From positions 1,194,850 to 1,258,849 of the forward strand of contig JBDWGH010000002.1 of the NCBI GenBank assembly GCA_039975855.1: 64,000 nucleotides of DNA, read 5' to 3'. Below the pieces are notes generated by a model, which was not told where the DNA came from, did no database searches, and saw nothing but the letters and a program-made list of their open reading frames with translations. Both the position numbers and the translations under genes were made by a program. The stretch comes from Litorimonas sp039975855. Its GTDB lineage: Bacteria > Pseudomonadota > Alphaproteobacteria > Caulobacterales > Maricaulaceae. Positions 51,179 through 60,679 of this stretch are shown piece by piece. The first letter of the stretch is position 1, and every line of letters starts with the position of its first letter.

Positions 51179-52591
51179 TTAGAAGGCCAAACGTCCGCGA
51201 AGTTTAACCGGAATGGACAGACGGTCATCACCGCCTGAATTGGCTTTTAGGTTGTCGCGCCAGCGCAGACCGGTCTCAACACCAATCGCACCGCGAGGAC
51301 CAACGGCCATTTCCGCACCCACGACGCCGGCAGCTGTTGGGCGCCATCCGCTGTCAATAAAGTTACCTTCGTTGAAGACTGACCCGTCATCATCAAAAGT
51401 CTGCGTCAGGGTTACGTCATTATTATATGCAAAGCCCGCATTGGCACCAACATAAGGGCGGAAGCCGACATTATTGCCAACATATTGGCGAACACCGCCT
51501 TCAATTGTGTATTGCTCGAGATCGCTGAACTCACCTGTCAGGTCGCGAGGTGTCGCAGATCCAATGTCAGGTGTGAATGCGCCGGTTACAGGATCATAGA
51601 CACCAGATTGGAAAGACCCCGTATCTACAGTTTGACCTTCTCTTTTAGAGAATGCTGCTGACGCTAATAATGTTGTATTCCGAGAGATGTCATAGCTTGT
51701 CTCTGCACCAATATTGAAGCCTTCAGAGAAAGCGTCGGAATAGCTGATGGCGTCAAATGCGCCAGCGCGACCACCACCGCCATCTGATGGGCCTTCTTCT
51801 TTGTTTGAAACCAAGTCGCCAGAAACATCAAATTCAGTGCCGCCGAAGAGCTCAAAGCCGAATGGCAAAGCCGCACCAACACCGCGCAATTGTGCCACTC
51901 CGTAAGGGGCAGCATAGGGTTGCGGTACATAAATCGGGGCGCCAACAACGTTCTGAACGTAAGCGCCGTTTACATATTGACCGTTCGTCATCTGCGTCCC
52001 GACAACATTACCGCCGTAAGCCGCTGCGCCATAAGGAGCGCCAGCACCTAATGTGGTTGCACCGCCAGCGCCGTAAACTGTGTTCGCGCCATATGCACCG
52101 CCAATGCCTTGCGCTGTTAGACCTGCGCCAACAGCGCCGGGTCCGTATCCAGCTTGACCGTAACCTGCTTGTCCGTAACCTGCTTGTCCAAAGGCTGCGC
52201 CTTGGCCGTATGCCGCGCCGCCCGGTCCAAACCCGCCAGCGCCGTTCATGCCCTGACCATAAGCGCCAGCACCATAACCTTGAGCGCCTGCGCCGTAACC
52301 AGCACCGTATCCTTGACCGGTACCAAATCCTTGTCCGTATCCCTGCCCATATCCTTGAGCGACACCGTAAGCGCCGCCAACACATCCATCAGACCCGCCT
52401 ACATTCTGTCCGTAATAGCTTGTTTGTCCGTATTGACCGCCATATTGACCATAGGACGCTGTCTGAACGGGAGCACATCCAGCGCCATAAGCGCCGCCCG
52501 ATGTTCCATACCCATTACTGTGACCACCCATGCCCAGCCACGAGCAACCCGACAATAAAACCGCTGATAAAGCGCAAGCTGCAAGCCGCAT
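51179..52591 (-). CDS. Lipoprotein with GYGQ/GYGA repeats and barrel-like domain (paralogue 2)
   Basis: A 470-residue protein with lipobox VLLSGCS, then a very Gly/Tyr/Gln/Ala-rich region over about residues 20-240 (units such as GYGQ, AGYGQ, GYGAG, YGQGMNGAGG). The C-terminal ~220 residues carry the shared domain (SDAFSEGFNIGAETSYDISR, LTGEFSDLEQYTIEGGVRQY, GVETGLRWRDNLKAN) ending IPVKLRGRLAF. The strong AAGGAGG 5 nt before the ATG suggests high expression. The repeat region may be a flexible surface or adhesive linker. Antisense frames here reflect the low-complexity codons. Confidence 0.82.
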   Translation of the reverse strand: MRLAACALSAVLLSGCSWLGMGGHSNGYGTSGGAYGAGCAPVQTASYGQYGGQYGQTSYYGQNVGGSDGCVGGAYGVAQGYGQGYGQGFGTGQGYGAGYGAGAQGYGAGAYGQGMNGAGGFGPGGAAYGQGAAFGQAGYGQAGYGQAGYGPGAVGAGLTAQGIGGAYGANTVYGAGGATTLGAGAPYGAAAYGGNVVGTQMTNGQYVNGAYVQNVVGAPIYVPQPYAAPYGVAQLRGVGAALPFGFELFGGTEFDVSGDLVSNKEEGPSDGGGGRAGAFDAISYSDAFSEGFNIGAETSYDISRNTTLLASAAFSKREGQTVDTGSFQSGVYDPVTGAFTPDIGSATPRDLTGEFSDLEQYTIEGGVRQYVGNNVGFRPYVGANAGFAYNNDVTLTQTFDDDGSVFNEGNFIDSGWRPTAAGVVGAEMAVGPRGAIGVETGLRWRDNLKANSGGDDRLSIPVKLRGRLAF

Positions 52592-52735
52592 ATCGGCCTC
52601 CTTCTTTTTCGAACTAGATATTCTGTGTCTAAACTTAGAACAGGATATGCTTAAAAAAACGTTCCCAAACCGGAAACAAACTCTTAACGATTCCAAGACT
52701 TTGCTTGGTTAACGTCACTCAAACTCTGACGAGCC

Positions 52736-54115
52736 CTAAAAATTGATCGATCCCCGTAAAGTCACGGGAACTGAAATATTCATATCGCCCTTGCGGCCTT
52801 CAACGAGGTCACCTGCGGCATTCGTAAAATCTGCATAATCACGGCCGTCTTGAAGGCGCACGCCCGTCTCGGCGGCAATCGCGAAACCAGGTGTAACTTG
52901 CCATTCGGCGCCAACATTGAGCTGCCCTTGCGGAAGCCATTGCGCATCATAAAGTCGGGTCGGTGTATCGGCGGTAGGGACTGAATAAGTCAGGTCTGTT
53001 GTCTGCCCCTCAAACGCTCGCTGGTAAAATGTCTGAGTTTGAGATTGAGTGAACTCCACCGCATTGACGCGCGAAACACCAACTGACGCTCCGACAAAAG
53101 GCGTTACAGTTCGAAACCCTTCAGACTTTACGATGGGATTGAGATAACGGCGCGCACCAATCTCTAGATCATACCGCTCCAAGTCTGAGAAATCATATGC
53201 AAAGGTCGCAATTCTCTCATTTGGTACAAAGGCGATATTGACTGCAGGTGCACCATTTGGACTAAAACTCCCGGGAATTGGGTCCCCAGCGCCATCCACG
53301 TTCTGCACGTAATCCTGGCTAGATGTCTGTTCATATAATGTTGCCGTAACAGAAGAGACATCACCCGCATTGCCTTCTGCATAGGTGTAGCCACCATTCG
53401 CAAATACAGTTGTATTGTCATTTACGATATATTCGAGACCCGCCTTGAGACTAGCAGGTGCCGCCCAAGCATCATCAAATGAGATGGCCGGACGAGACGA
53501 GCTTTCAAACGTATTCGGAGCGAAGATATTCGCCGCATCCAGCTCATTTGCCGTATAAGTCGTTGTCGTAATGTTCCCGTCCGCTTGTGATCCAACAGAA
53601 AATCCTTCGTTGAAATCTTGCGGATTATATCCAAGCCTCGGGTCTAGATCGTCACGAATGCCATATTCGATTAATTCACCACTAACGCTTCGCTCTAGGC
53701 CCAAAGATAAAGACCCGCGTAATTTCGGCTTTCTTTTCTTAGGTCCGACTGTGTGGTGTTTCATCGCTGGAGATTGTCCCACCGCGCTACCATAGGCGCC
53801 GTCAGCATATTGTGGTTGACCATATTGCGGTTGCTGCGGGAAACCACCTTGAGCGCCATAGCCTTGCTGATACTGGCCCTGGGGCGCTGTTCCAATTGTA
53901 ACCTGTTCAGGTCGGCATCCACGTGGAATTGGCTGACGCGGCGTCGCAATTTGGCAATGCTCGCCATAAGCTTGTTGGCTATATTGCCCTTGATTCGCCG
54001 CCTTCTGCTTGGCGAAAGGGTTTTTATAACCAGATGGCTGGCCACCGATAAATGAACAACCGGACAACAAGAAAGCCGACAAAGTTGCCGACAAAGTTAA
54101 AGACCCCAGACGCAT
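52736..54115 (-). CDS. Lipoprotein with barrel-like domain (paralogue 3)
   Basis: A 459-residue protein with lipobox LLSGCSF, a Gln/Tyr/Gly/Pro-rich linker (NQGQYSQQAYGEH, PQGQYQQGYGAQGG, PQQPQYGQPQ) and the shared domain: DAWAAPASLKAGLEYIVN, DLERYDLEIGARRYLNPIV, TPGFAIAAETGVRLQDGRD, ending SVPVTLRGSINF. The start at 54115 has GGGGGAC upstream. First of the tandem trio. Function unknown; outer-membrane or surface location inferred. Confidence 0.82.
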   Translation of the reverse strand: MRLGSLTLSATLSAFLLSGCSFIGGQPSGYKNPFAKQKAANQGQYSQQAYGEHCQIATPRQPIPRGCRPEQVTIGTAPQGQYQQGYGAQGGFPQQPQYGQPQYADGAYGSAVGQSPAMKHHTVGPKKRKPKLRGSLSLGLERSVSGELIEYGIRDDLDPRLGYNPQDFNEGFSVGSQADGNITTTTYTANELDAANIFAPNTFESSSRPAISFDDAWAAPASLKAGLEYIVNDNTTVFANGGYTYAEGNAGDVSSVTATLYEQTSSQDYVQNVDGAGDPIPGSFSPNGAPAVNIAFVPNERIATFAYDFSDLERYDLEIGARRYLNPIVKSEGFRTVTPFVGASVGVSRVNAVEFTQSQTQTFYQRAFEGQTTDLTYSVPTADTPTRLYDAQWLPQGQLNVGAEWQVTPGFAIAAETGVRLQDGRDYADFTNAAGDLVEGRKGDMNISVPVTLRGSINF

Positions 54116-54151
54116 ATCGTCCCCCGAATTCAAACATGGGAGACGTGTGTC

Positions 54152-54176
54152 TTCCCATCATGGTTAACGATGGGAA
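54152..54176. repeat. Inverted repeat upstream of the lipoprotein gene
   Basis: TTCCCATC (54152-54159) and GATGGGAA (54169-54176) form an 8-bp stem with a 9-nt loop about 40-60 bp before the start of the 52.7-kb gene. It may be an operator or a 5' leader hairpin; no T-run follows. Confidence 0.3.
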
Positions 54177-54263
54177 TGAAGGAACTTGCTTAACAAGCCG
54201 TTTAGGCGCGGCATTTTCCTGAAAAGAGATTGCAGGATAGAGCTTTGGGTAGACGAAAAGGCG

Positions 54264-54608
54264 TTAGAGAAGTGCTTTAACGGCCTCTGGCGGGCGGCCA
54301 ATCACCGCACGAACACCGTTCGTTACAATCGGACGTTCGATCAGAATCGGGTGATCAGCCATCGCTTGAACAAGTTTAACACCCGAAGACTCGGTTTTTA
54401 GCTTCAGCTCTTTATATACGCTTTCACCGCGCCGCATTAATGAACGCGGGTCTTCAAGGTCTAGTTGCGCAAGGATTGTCATTACCTCATCAGCACTCGG
54501 GACCTCATCCAGATATTTACGGATTTTAAAATCTACACCTGCCGCTTCGATAAGCGCTAAAGTCTGTCGAGACTTCATACAGCGAGGATTGTGCCAGATT
54601 GTAAGCAT
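54264..54608 (-). CDS. arsC: Arsenate reductase / Spx-like thioredoxin-fold protein
   Basis: A 114-residue ArsC-family protein. The active-site Cys is in NPRCMKSRQTLALI (about 9-22), then IRKYLDEVPSADEVMTIL, and the ArsC-typical tail LIERPIVTNGVRAVIGRP with the Arg residues. ArsC glutaredoxin-linked arsenate reductase or YffB-like function both fit. No ars operon genes are near. Start at 54608, excluding a longer frame that would overlap the pyridoxal kinase. Confidence 0.85.
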   Translation of the reverse strand: MLTIWHNPRCMKSRQTLALIEAAGVDFKIRKYLDEVPSADEVMTILAQLDLEDPRSLMRRGESVYKELKLKTESSGVKLVQAMADHPILIERPIVTNGVRAVIGRPPEAVKALL

Positions 54609-54668
54609 AAGTCGTCTCTCGGGTTTGCTGATATTGCTTTCGTAAAGACTTATCGTCAAAGGAGAGCG

Positions 54669-55457
54669 GTGACCACTTCAATTCCCAAAGTCCTGATCCT
54701 AAGTTCAACAGTCGCAAGCTCTCGCGTAGGGGCTAGCGCCGCCAGCTTTTGCTTACAGCGATTAGGTATAGAGACCGTTGTTTTGCCGACAACACTTATG
54801 GGCCGTCATCCAGGATGGGGTACGCCAGGCGGCGGTGCGACCAATACCGCGATATTGCACGATATCTGGACTGGTGTTGCCGCGCAAAACATCAAATTTG
54901 ATGCTGTATTGACGGGATATATGGGCGAAGCCGCGCATATTGATCTAGGCGTAGACATAATCGACCAAGTGAAATCTGGAAACCCAGAGGCTTTAATCGC
55001 TGTGGACCCGGTGATGGGCGATCATGGACAGCTCTATATTCCCGATGAAAGAGCTACAGCCATTATAGAGCGCCTGATTCCCAAGGCTGACTTCATCACG
55101 CCCAATTTGTGGGAGTTAGGTTATATTAAAACCCGCAAAGCCTCTTTGCCTGATAGCCTTATCACCTCCGTCTTGGACGGCGCGAAGATAGGGGCGGTCT
55201 GGCAAAGTCAAACCGAACGCTGGCAGGTCAGCCACGCGAAGTTTGAAACAGTTCCGCATGGCGGCGGGGACAGTTTGGCAGCGATATTCTTAGGTCGACT
55301 ATTATTGGGCGATAACCATGCAAACGCCCTGGCAAAGTCGGTTGCAGCCGTTTTTGAACTTATGCGGGCGGCGGATGCTCTCGACGCAGGTGAATTACCA
55401 CTCGTCAGAATGCAGGCCTTTATAAATGACGCCATTCCGTTACAGCTGCACTCATGA
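54669..55457 (+). CDS. Pyridoxal kinase family protein
   Basis: A 262-residue ribokinase-fold kinase (pyridoxal/pyridoxine kinase). VLILSSTVASSRVGASAASF at the start, FDAVLTGYMGEAAHIDLGVD, VDPVMGDHGQLYIPDE and HGGGDSLAAIFLGRLLLG (anion hole/catalytic Asp) are all typical. I take GTG at 54669 with AAAGGAGA upstream; frames from farther up overlap arsC. It should make pyridoxal phosphate. PdxK and PdxY types are not told apart here. It overlaps the next gene by ATGA. Confidence 0.88.
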   Translation: MTTSIPKVLILSSTVASSRVGASAASFCLQRLGIETVVLPTTLMGRHPGWGTPGGGATNTAILHDIWTGVAAQNIKFDAVLTGYMGEAAHIDLGVDIIDQVKSGNPEALIAVDPVMGDHGQLYIPDERATAIIERLIPKADFITPNLWELGYIKTRKASLPDSLITSVLDGAKIGAVWQSQTERWQVSHAKFETVPHGGGDSLAAIFLGRLLLGDNHANALAKSVAAVFELMRAADALDAGELPLVRMQAFINDAIPLQLHS

Positions 55458-56590
55458 CCTCCTATCCTATACACGGGCATTTGCCCGCCCAATTTGACGG
55501 CTTACGATCTGTCATCGCGAATAATTTGGCCGAACATGACGAATTGGGATTTCAGTTTTGTGTCATGCAACATGGCGAGACATTGATCGACATTCACGCA
55601 GGCTGGACAGATCGACACCGAACCAAAGAGGTCGATGAAGACACACTATTTGCGGTCTTTTCATCGGGTAAGGCAGCGGCGGCATTAGTGATTGCATGGT
55701 TGGTTGAAGAAGACCGGATTGGGTATGATCAATTAGTTGGAACCATTTGGCCTGAATTTTCACAGTCGGGAAAATCAAGCCTAACAATTGGCCAAGTCAT
55801 GAGTCATCAAGCCGGGCTATCCGGCATCACAAATCCTGAGTGGACTGCCAAAGACTGGTTTGATTGGGATAAGACAATTACCCAATTGGAACAACAAGCC
55901 CCGATTTTCGAACCTGGTAGCGCCTCAGGCTATCATCCCGTCACCTATGGTTTTTTAGCCGGCGAAATCGCCCAGCGTGCGGATAATCAACAACGCAGTC
56001 TTGGCCGCATTTTACGCGAAGAACTCTGCCAACCGGGCGATGCGGATGTCTGGATTGGCTTACCGCCGTCCGAACATGAGCGCTGCGCAGACATGCAAAA
56101 GCCAAAAGCGCTACCAGATATGGGCGAGATCACAGAGGCTACTCGTTGGGCCTTTTTAAAACCGTGGTCTTCACCTGGCGGAATGGGCGCTGCGGCTTGG
56201 CGTGAAGCTGAGCTAGCCGGATCGAATTGTCACGCGACAGCGAACGGGTTGGCGACCCTCATGCAGGCCGGTGTGGATGGGCGCATTAGCCACACACCCA
56301 TCCTTTCCGAAGACATACAAGCCGCCTTCGCAAAATCTCGTATCAAGGGTCAAAATCTGGTGCTGCCGTTTGAGCTAGATTTCGCCGCAGGTGTCATGCG
56401 AAATGATCCGAATTTCTTCTACGGTCCGAATGCTGCAACGTTGGGACATAGCGGTTGGGGCGGCTCCTGCGTTTTTGCCGATCCTGTTAGCGGTTTGCAC
56501 GGCGCCTATGTTATGAACCGCCAACGCAACAGCCTGTTGGGCGACGTGCGGCCTCGTGCATTAATTGATATGGTATATTCAGCCCTATGA
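55454..56590 (+). CDS. Beta-lactamase-fold esterase (EstB-like)
   Basis: A 378-residue cytoplasmic-looking hydrolase: S-x-x-K in FAVFSSGKAAAALVIA (about 70-74), and GHSGWGGSCVFADPVSGLHG at the end with the W-x-G-like third motif. No signal peptide. Resembles EstB-type carboxylesterases and class C beta-lactamase relatives. ATGA overlaps on both sides link it with the pyridoxal kinase and the thioesterases. Substrate unknown. Confidence 0.85.
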   Translation: MTSYPIHGHLPAQFDGLRSVIANNLAEHDELGFQFCVMQHGETLIDIHAGWTDRHRTKEVDEDTLFAVFSSGKAAAALVIAWLVEEDRIGYDQLVGTIWPEFSQSGKSSLTIGQVMSHQAGLSGITNPEWTAKDWFDWDKTITQLEQQAPIFEPGSASGYHPVTYGFLAGEIAQRADNQQRSLGRILREELCQPGDADVWIGLPPSEHERCADMQKPKALPDMGEITEATRWAFLKPWSSPGGMGAAAWREAELAGSNCHATANGLATLMQAGVDGRISHTPILSEDIQAAFAKSRIKGQNLVLPFELDFAAGVMRNDPNFFYGPNAATLGHSGWGGSCVFADPVSGLHGAYVMNRQRNSLLGDVRPRALIDMVYSAL

Positions 56591-57075
56591 GCGCCTTCAT
56601 CGAAAAACTCTGGGAAGTCGGACCATCGCTTGTCGAAGGTACGCCACACGCCCGCGAACTTGGCATGAAGTTTGTCGCCGTCGATAAGGGTCTTGCCACC
56701 TTATCTTTACCTTACAACACCGAACTGATCGGACATCCTCGTTCTCGGGTCATTGCCGGGGGTGCTGTGACGACAGTCCTAGATCAGGCCTGCGGCTTGG
56801 CCGCAATTGCGGGGTTTGACGGATTCGCACAATTAGCGACCTTGTCTTTACGGATTGACTATCAGCGGTCTGCCACGCCCGGAAAAACAATTATTGCCGA
56901 AGCAGTCTGCTACAAGACCACACGTCATGTCGCCTTCATTCGCGCCATAGCCCATGATGGAGATCCGGACGATCCCGTTGCCACAGCACAGTCCGCATTC
57001 ATGCTCACCGGGCCACTCTACAAAGTAACGGATGATATGAAGAAGCCCGTTGCGGATGGGAGCAAAACGCCATGA
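56587..57075 (+). CDS. PaaI-type hotdog thioesterase A
   Basis: A 162-residue hotdog-fold acyl-CoA thioesterase: GTPHARELGMKFVAVDKGLA at the start, then GHPRSRVIAGGAVTTVLDQA (the helix with the conserved Gly/Asp), TLSLRIDYQRSATPGKTIIA. It overlaps the second hotdog gene by ATGA. Likely substrates are aromatic or medium-chain acyl-CoA, not determined. Confidence 0.88.
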   Translation: MSAFIEKLWEVGPSLVEGTPHARELGMKFVAVDKGLATLSLPYNTELIGHPRSRVIAGGAVTTVLDQACGLAAIAGFDGFAQLATLSLRIDYQRSATPGKTIIAEAVCYKTTRHVAFIRAIAHDGDPDDPVATAQSAFMLTGPLYKVTDDMKKPVADGSKTP

Positions 57076-57482
57076 CCCAGAGTTTAACTGACGAGCTTAT
57101 TGATTCTATTCCCTATGCTAAGACACTCGGCATCAAAGCTGAATTTAAAGAAGGCAGTTTGCTTTTGATCTTGCCCTATTTGCAAAGCAATATTGGCAAT
57201 CCGACTTTACCCGCCCTCCACGGCGGGGCGATTGGCGGTTTTATGGAAGTCTGCGCAATGGCCGAACTTCGGCGGCGATCACCGGAACTACCGTTCTCCA
57301 AACCTATTGGCATAAACATTGATTATCTGCGGCGAGGCAAACCTGTTGAGACTTTTGCACGTGCAGATATCTTCAAGGAGGGGTCCCGTGTTTCAAACGT
57401 TCGCGTACGCGCTTGGCAAGAAAGCGAAGACAAGCCCATCGCCGCACTAAGTGGGCATTTTCTACTGCCGAAAAAACCATGA
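57072..57482 (+). CDS. PaaI-type hotdog thioesterase B
   Basis: A 136-residue hotdog protein: IPYAKTLGIKAEFKEGSLLL, PALHGGAIGGFMEVCAMAEL (HGG motif), GINIDYLRRGKPVETFARAD. Paralogue of the previous gene, placed in tandem; the pair may form a heteromer or handle different acyl groups. Overlaps its neighbours by ATGA. Confidence 0.88.
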   Translation: MTQSLTDELIDSIPYAKTLGIKAEFKEGSLLLILPYLQSNIGNPTLPALHGGAIGGFMEVCAMAELRRRSPELPFSKPIGINIDYLRRGKPVETFARADIFKEGSRVSNVRVRAWQESEDKPIAALSGHFLLPKKP

Positions 57483-58105
57483 ACGCGATCGATGTTTGTT
57501 CCTTAAAGCGCTGGAACACCCTCTGTTTGCGTTTGGGTATAGCCGCAGACGGTGAGACCTACAGTGCCCTTATCAGGGCTCACGCGGAAAAACATCGCGC
57601 CTATCACACGCTTGAACACATTGCCGCCTGCTTGCGGCATTTAGACGATGTGCAACATCGCTTGAAAAAACCAGAGGAAGTGGAGATGTCTCTCTGGTTC
57701 CATGATGCAATTTATGAGCCCTTCTCAGCAACCAATGAAGACGACAGTGCCGAATGGGCAGCAGATTGGTTACAAGAGCGAGGGGCAGCCAAACCTGTCA
57801 TCGCGCGGATCGCAGATCACATTTTGAATACGAAAAGCCATGACACACCAGAGAGCGTCGACGGTCAATATATGCTGGATATCGACCTATCCATTCTTGG
57901 CACATCGCCCGAAATTTATGACGAGTTTGAATTAAATATTCGGCGCGAATACAGACGCGTTCCAGGTTTTATATTTCGAAAAAAGCGTAAGGCCATTTTG
58001 CAAGACTTCCTGGAACGCGAAAACATCTATGCGACTGAATATTTTCGCGAGAAATTAGAAAAAACAGCCCGCATCAACCTTGTCCGTGCAGTATCGCAGC
58101 TCTAA
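57479..58105 (+). CDS. HD-domain phosphohydrolase-like protein
   Basis: A 208-residue protein of the predicted metal-dependent HD superfamily: H at RAYHTLEHIAACLRHL, then MSLWFHDAIYEPFSATNEDD (HD motif), and ARIADHILNTKSHDTPESV with a further H. It ends in a Lys/Arg/Glu-rich helical tail. Substrate unknown. I start at ATG 57479, which overlaps the thioesterase stop by ATGA; last gene of the five-gene operon. Confidence 0.87.
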   Translation: MNAIDVCSLKRWNTLCLRLGIAADGETYSALIRAHAEKHRAYHTLEHIAACLRHLDDVQHRLKKPEEVEMSLWFHDAIYEPFSATNEDDSAEWAADWLQERGAAKPVIARIADHILNTKSHDTPESVDGQYMLDIDLSILGTSPEIYDEFELNIRREYRRVPGFIFRKKRKAILQDFLERENIYATEYFREKLEKTARINLVRAVSQL

Positions 58106-58114
58106 TCTTGGCGC

Positions 58115-59407
58115 CTAAAACCGGCTTTCAAAACTGCCGCGCAATCTGTCTTTCGCAGCCTCTCCCAAAATCAAGTCATTTCCGCCGACACCAAAAGTGG
58201 CGACAACATCAAACCAATCTTGTCCGATACCCTGATTGAGGAGCTCTTCTGCGGACAGGCAGTGACGTCCGGCTTGCTGGACCAAATTGAAATCAATTGG
58301 ACCCATGCCATGATAGGTACGATAGATCACTTCGGTACAAACCAAGCGGTCCGTCGTTCGGAAATCAAATACGAAATCATATTGTTTCCCGGCGTGGCTG
58401 CGCGCCCGCTCTAGTGCCTCTCCGATTTCCGAGGTGCTGAGTTTTGGGCGTATGACCGTGAAGGCATCCACCTGCAATGTCTCCTCCATTTGGCGCAAGA
58501 GAACACCATCCTTCTTCGCTTCCAATATATCTGCATCCGCAGCGCCCAACCAAAGGGCGGAATGCGGCCAAAAGCCCGGGAGAAAGACATTGCTCATCGC
58601 ATCATCATGGCGGGTCACGAAAACATCACCAGGCTGCAGATTCTCCTGGATGGCGGATATGATTTCTGGCGTGACACGTTTCGGAGCCCGAAGCGGCTTA
58701 ACAAAGGGAATTTTGAGATCCGCAATATCAGACCCCATCATTTCAAAAATGGAGAATAGGATATTCTTCCATGCGGATAGGTTCCTACGCTTGACGGAAT
58801 GACGAACAAAACCGTGATATCTACGAAGATGATCCCCACGTGATGCGGTCGGTAAGTTTAAAGCCTTCAGAATATCTGTAATTTCCGCCGGTGCGGCTGA
58901 CATAACCTTGTCCCGATGCGCGTCATACACGTCGCATGCGCGGTAGAACCCGCGCATACGAAAGGCAGAAGTAAGTTGCCGATAAAGGCGCGTGAAACTC
59001 TTTCTCTCTAGAGAATAACGCTGATCGGCCTCGTCCAATTTTTTCCAGACGATTCCGCGATCCCGGGCGAGGTCAATTAAGTACTCCCCGGTGCGGACAA
59101 TAAGCTCCGCCGCGCAAAACGCGATTGAAAACCCGCGCCAATCTTCAGGAGTTGCAGAAGCAGGGTCACGTTGAACTCGTTTAGCCGGGTTTGGTAAGGA
59201 TTGTATGACCTCCCAAAGCGCCGAACGAATTGCGAGATAACGGGTATATGTTTCTCGCAGCCGCTCATCTTCAACCGGATTATAATAGCCTCGTGCCTCG
59301 GCGGCCTGGCTATCCCGAATGAGTGTGTCCATATCGGAAGGCGTTGGCAGGCCCGCATGTGCAGCCAGCAAGGTAGACAACGCCTTGGAGTTAGGTTGCG
59401 AGGTCAC
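58115..59407 (-). CDS. YiiX/YebB-like permuted papain-fold hydrolase
   Basis: A 430-residue protein. About 250 helical residues precede a C-terminal NlpC/P60-like domain: LQPGDVFVTRHDDAMSNVFL, PGFWPHSALWLGAADADIL (His), then RLVCTEVIYRTYHGMG (Cys). That order is permuted, as in the C92 YiiX/YaeF group. No signal peptide found. Reaction likely amide or ester hydrolysis; natural substrate unknown. The gene stands opposite the HD gene with 9 bp between their ends. Confidence 0.83.
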   Translation of the reverse strand: MTSQPNSKALSTLLAAHAGLPTPSDMDTLIRDSQAAEARGYYNPVEDERLRETYTRYLAIRSALWEVIQSLPNPAKRVQRDPASATPEDWRGFSIAFCAAELIVRTGEYLIDLARDRGIVWKKLDEADQRYSLERKSFTRLYRQLTSAFRMRGFYRACDVYDAHRDKVMSAAPAEITDILKALNLPTASRGDHLRRYHGFVRHSVKRRNLSAWKNILFSIFEMMGSDIADLKIPFVKPLRAPKRVTPEIISAIQENLQPGDVFVTRHDDAMSNVFLPGFWPHSALWLGAADADILEAKKDGVLLRQMEETLQVDAFTVIRPKLSTSEIGEALERARSHAGKQYDFVFDFRTTDRLVCTEVIYRTYHGMGPIDFNLVQQAGRHCLSAEELLNQGIGQDWFDVVATFGVGGNDLILGEAAKDRLRGSFESRF

Positions 59408-59433
59408 ATTAACTCCGTATTTCCCGACTGAAT

Positions 59434-60615
59434 CTAGCGGTTCTTTTCGGCGACCTTGAACGTATTGCCATAGGGCGCGAAACCAGCCGCTGGAACCGAA
59501 TGGTAGGCGCCAGCATAAAATCCGCTATCCACACGATATACAGTACGACCTGAATCGTCTGTTTCGATTTCGGTAAAATCTTCTTTTCCAATCGGTCCAA
59601 AGATCGGTCGTTTTTTATCTTTTGGTTCAGCGCGATCAAATTGTGGGACGGCGCTGTTATTTAAATCCTGGACGAGCATTTTGGCAATGAAGTCTTGACC
59701 ATCAGATACCGCCTGCATGAGTGCTGGGGAATCATTGCCGCGCCAATTGTCAACGAGGAGGATTGCGCGTTCCGTTTTAGACATTTTGTCGTCCTTTGTA
59801 CGGTTTAAAGCATCGTCCCGATTCTTTGCCGCCTTGGCCGACTTTTTCGCAAATTTGCTTTCCTTCAGACCCTGGGCCTCGAGATCCTGCATCTCGTCAT
59901 CATATTGCGCTTTAATAGCAATTACGAGATTTTCCCGAACGTCGTCGGACATTGGGGGAGTTTCAAGGATATCAGAATGATAGGTGAAAGTGTTGCGATA
60001 AAGCGGTCCTTTGAGCTCATTTTTAGGAATTTTCCCGCCGAAATCATAAGGAGTTTTGTAGGTTAAATTTAAACTCGAATAAGACACATCGGCCTGGACC
60101 ATCACCGCGCTTGCGTCTTCGGCCAGCGTGTAACTTGTGACAATTTTTAGGGCGTCCAAGAGTTCAGGGGATTTACGATCAAACGCTTGAATATCTACAT
60201 TGCCAAAAGAGACCGTTTCACCACCAAGTTCTGCGGCAATTTTGTCTTTGAGCTGCATGTCGAGGCGTTCGTCATCCAAATTCGCGTTCACGGCATTGGC
60301 AGTTTTTCGAGCTCGGGCAGAGGGTGCAGCGTCCAGAATAGCAATTGCAATCGCCTGTCCAATTCCGGCGCCTACGCCCGCAGCTAGCGGACTAGTTCCA
60401 GGTGGGACATAATAGTAGTTATTGTAAGTCGGCGCTGCCCCAGCAGAAGTCCAACCTGCGCGAACACCTGCTCCATTTTCAGCAATAACAACATCCGTTT
60501 TTCCAATTTGAGCCGCCATATCCGGAGATAGTTTGCGGGTTGTTGGAATAGATGTCGTCGCGCACCCCGATAGGATGGCGGTAACGGAAATTGCAAAAGC
60601 AGCTGTTTTCAACAT
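59434..60615 (-). CDS. Hypothetical lipoprotein, 393 aa
   Basis: A 393-residue lipoprotein with lipobox AILSGCA. A Tyr-rich NNYYYVPPG and a Gly/Ala-rich membrane-like segment (AAGVGAGIGQAIAIAILDAA, about 77-96) resemble glycine-zipper segments. Then a Lys/Asp-rich helical region (QDLEAQGLKESKFAKKSAK). I do not recognise the family. It may be an envelope component. Not adjacent to any gene that explains it. Confidence 0.75.
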   Translation of the reverse strand: MLKTAAFAISVTAILSGCATTSIPTTRKLSPDMAAQIGKTDVVIAENGAGVRAGWTSAGAAPTYNNYYYVPPGTSPLAAGVGAGIGQAIAIAILDAAPSARARKTANAVNANLDDERLDMQLKDKIAAELGGETVSFGNVDIQAFDRKSPELLDALKIVTSYTLAEDASAVMVQADVSYSSLNLTYKTPYDFGGKIPKNELKGPLYRNTFTYHSDILETPPMSDDVRENLVIAIKAQYDDEMQDLEAQGLKESKFAKKSAKAAKNRDDALNRTKDDKMSKTERAILLVDNWRGNDSPALMQAVSDGQDFIAKMLVQDLNNSAVPQFDRAEPKDKKRPIFGPIGKEDFTEIETDDSGRTVYRVDSGFYAGAYHSVPAAGFAPYGNTFKVAEKNR

Positions 60616-60679
60616 AAGTGACTATCCCCAAAGAATCGTATTAATTGAACTTAAAATGTGTGGAGAGCTCGCGTCAAAT

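Noticed and set aside
51757..52617. Antisense open frames over the Gly/Tyr-rich lipoprotein
   Set aside because: Gly/Tyr codon repeats keep the antisense frames open; the sense gene has lipobox, strong ribosome site and paralogues.
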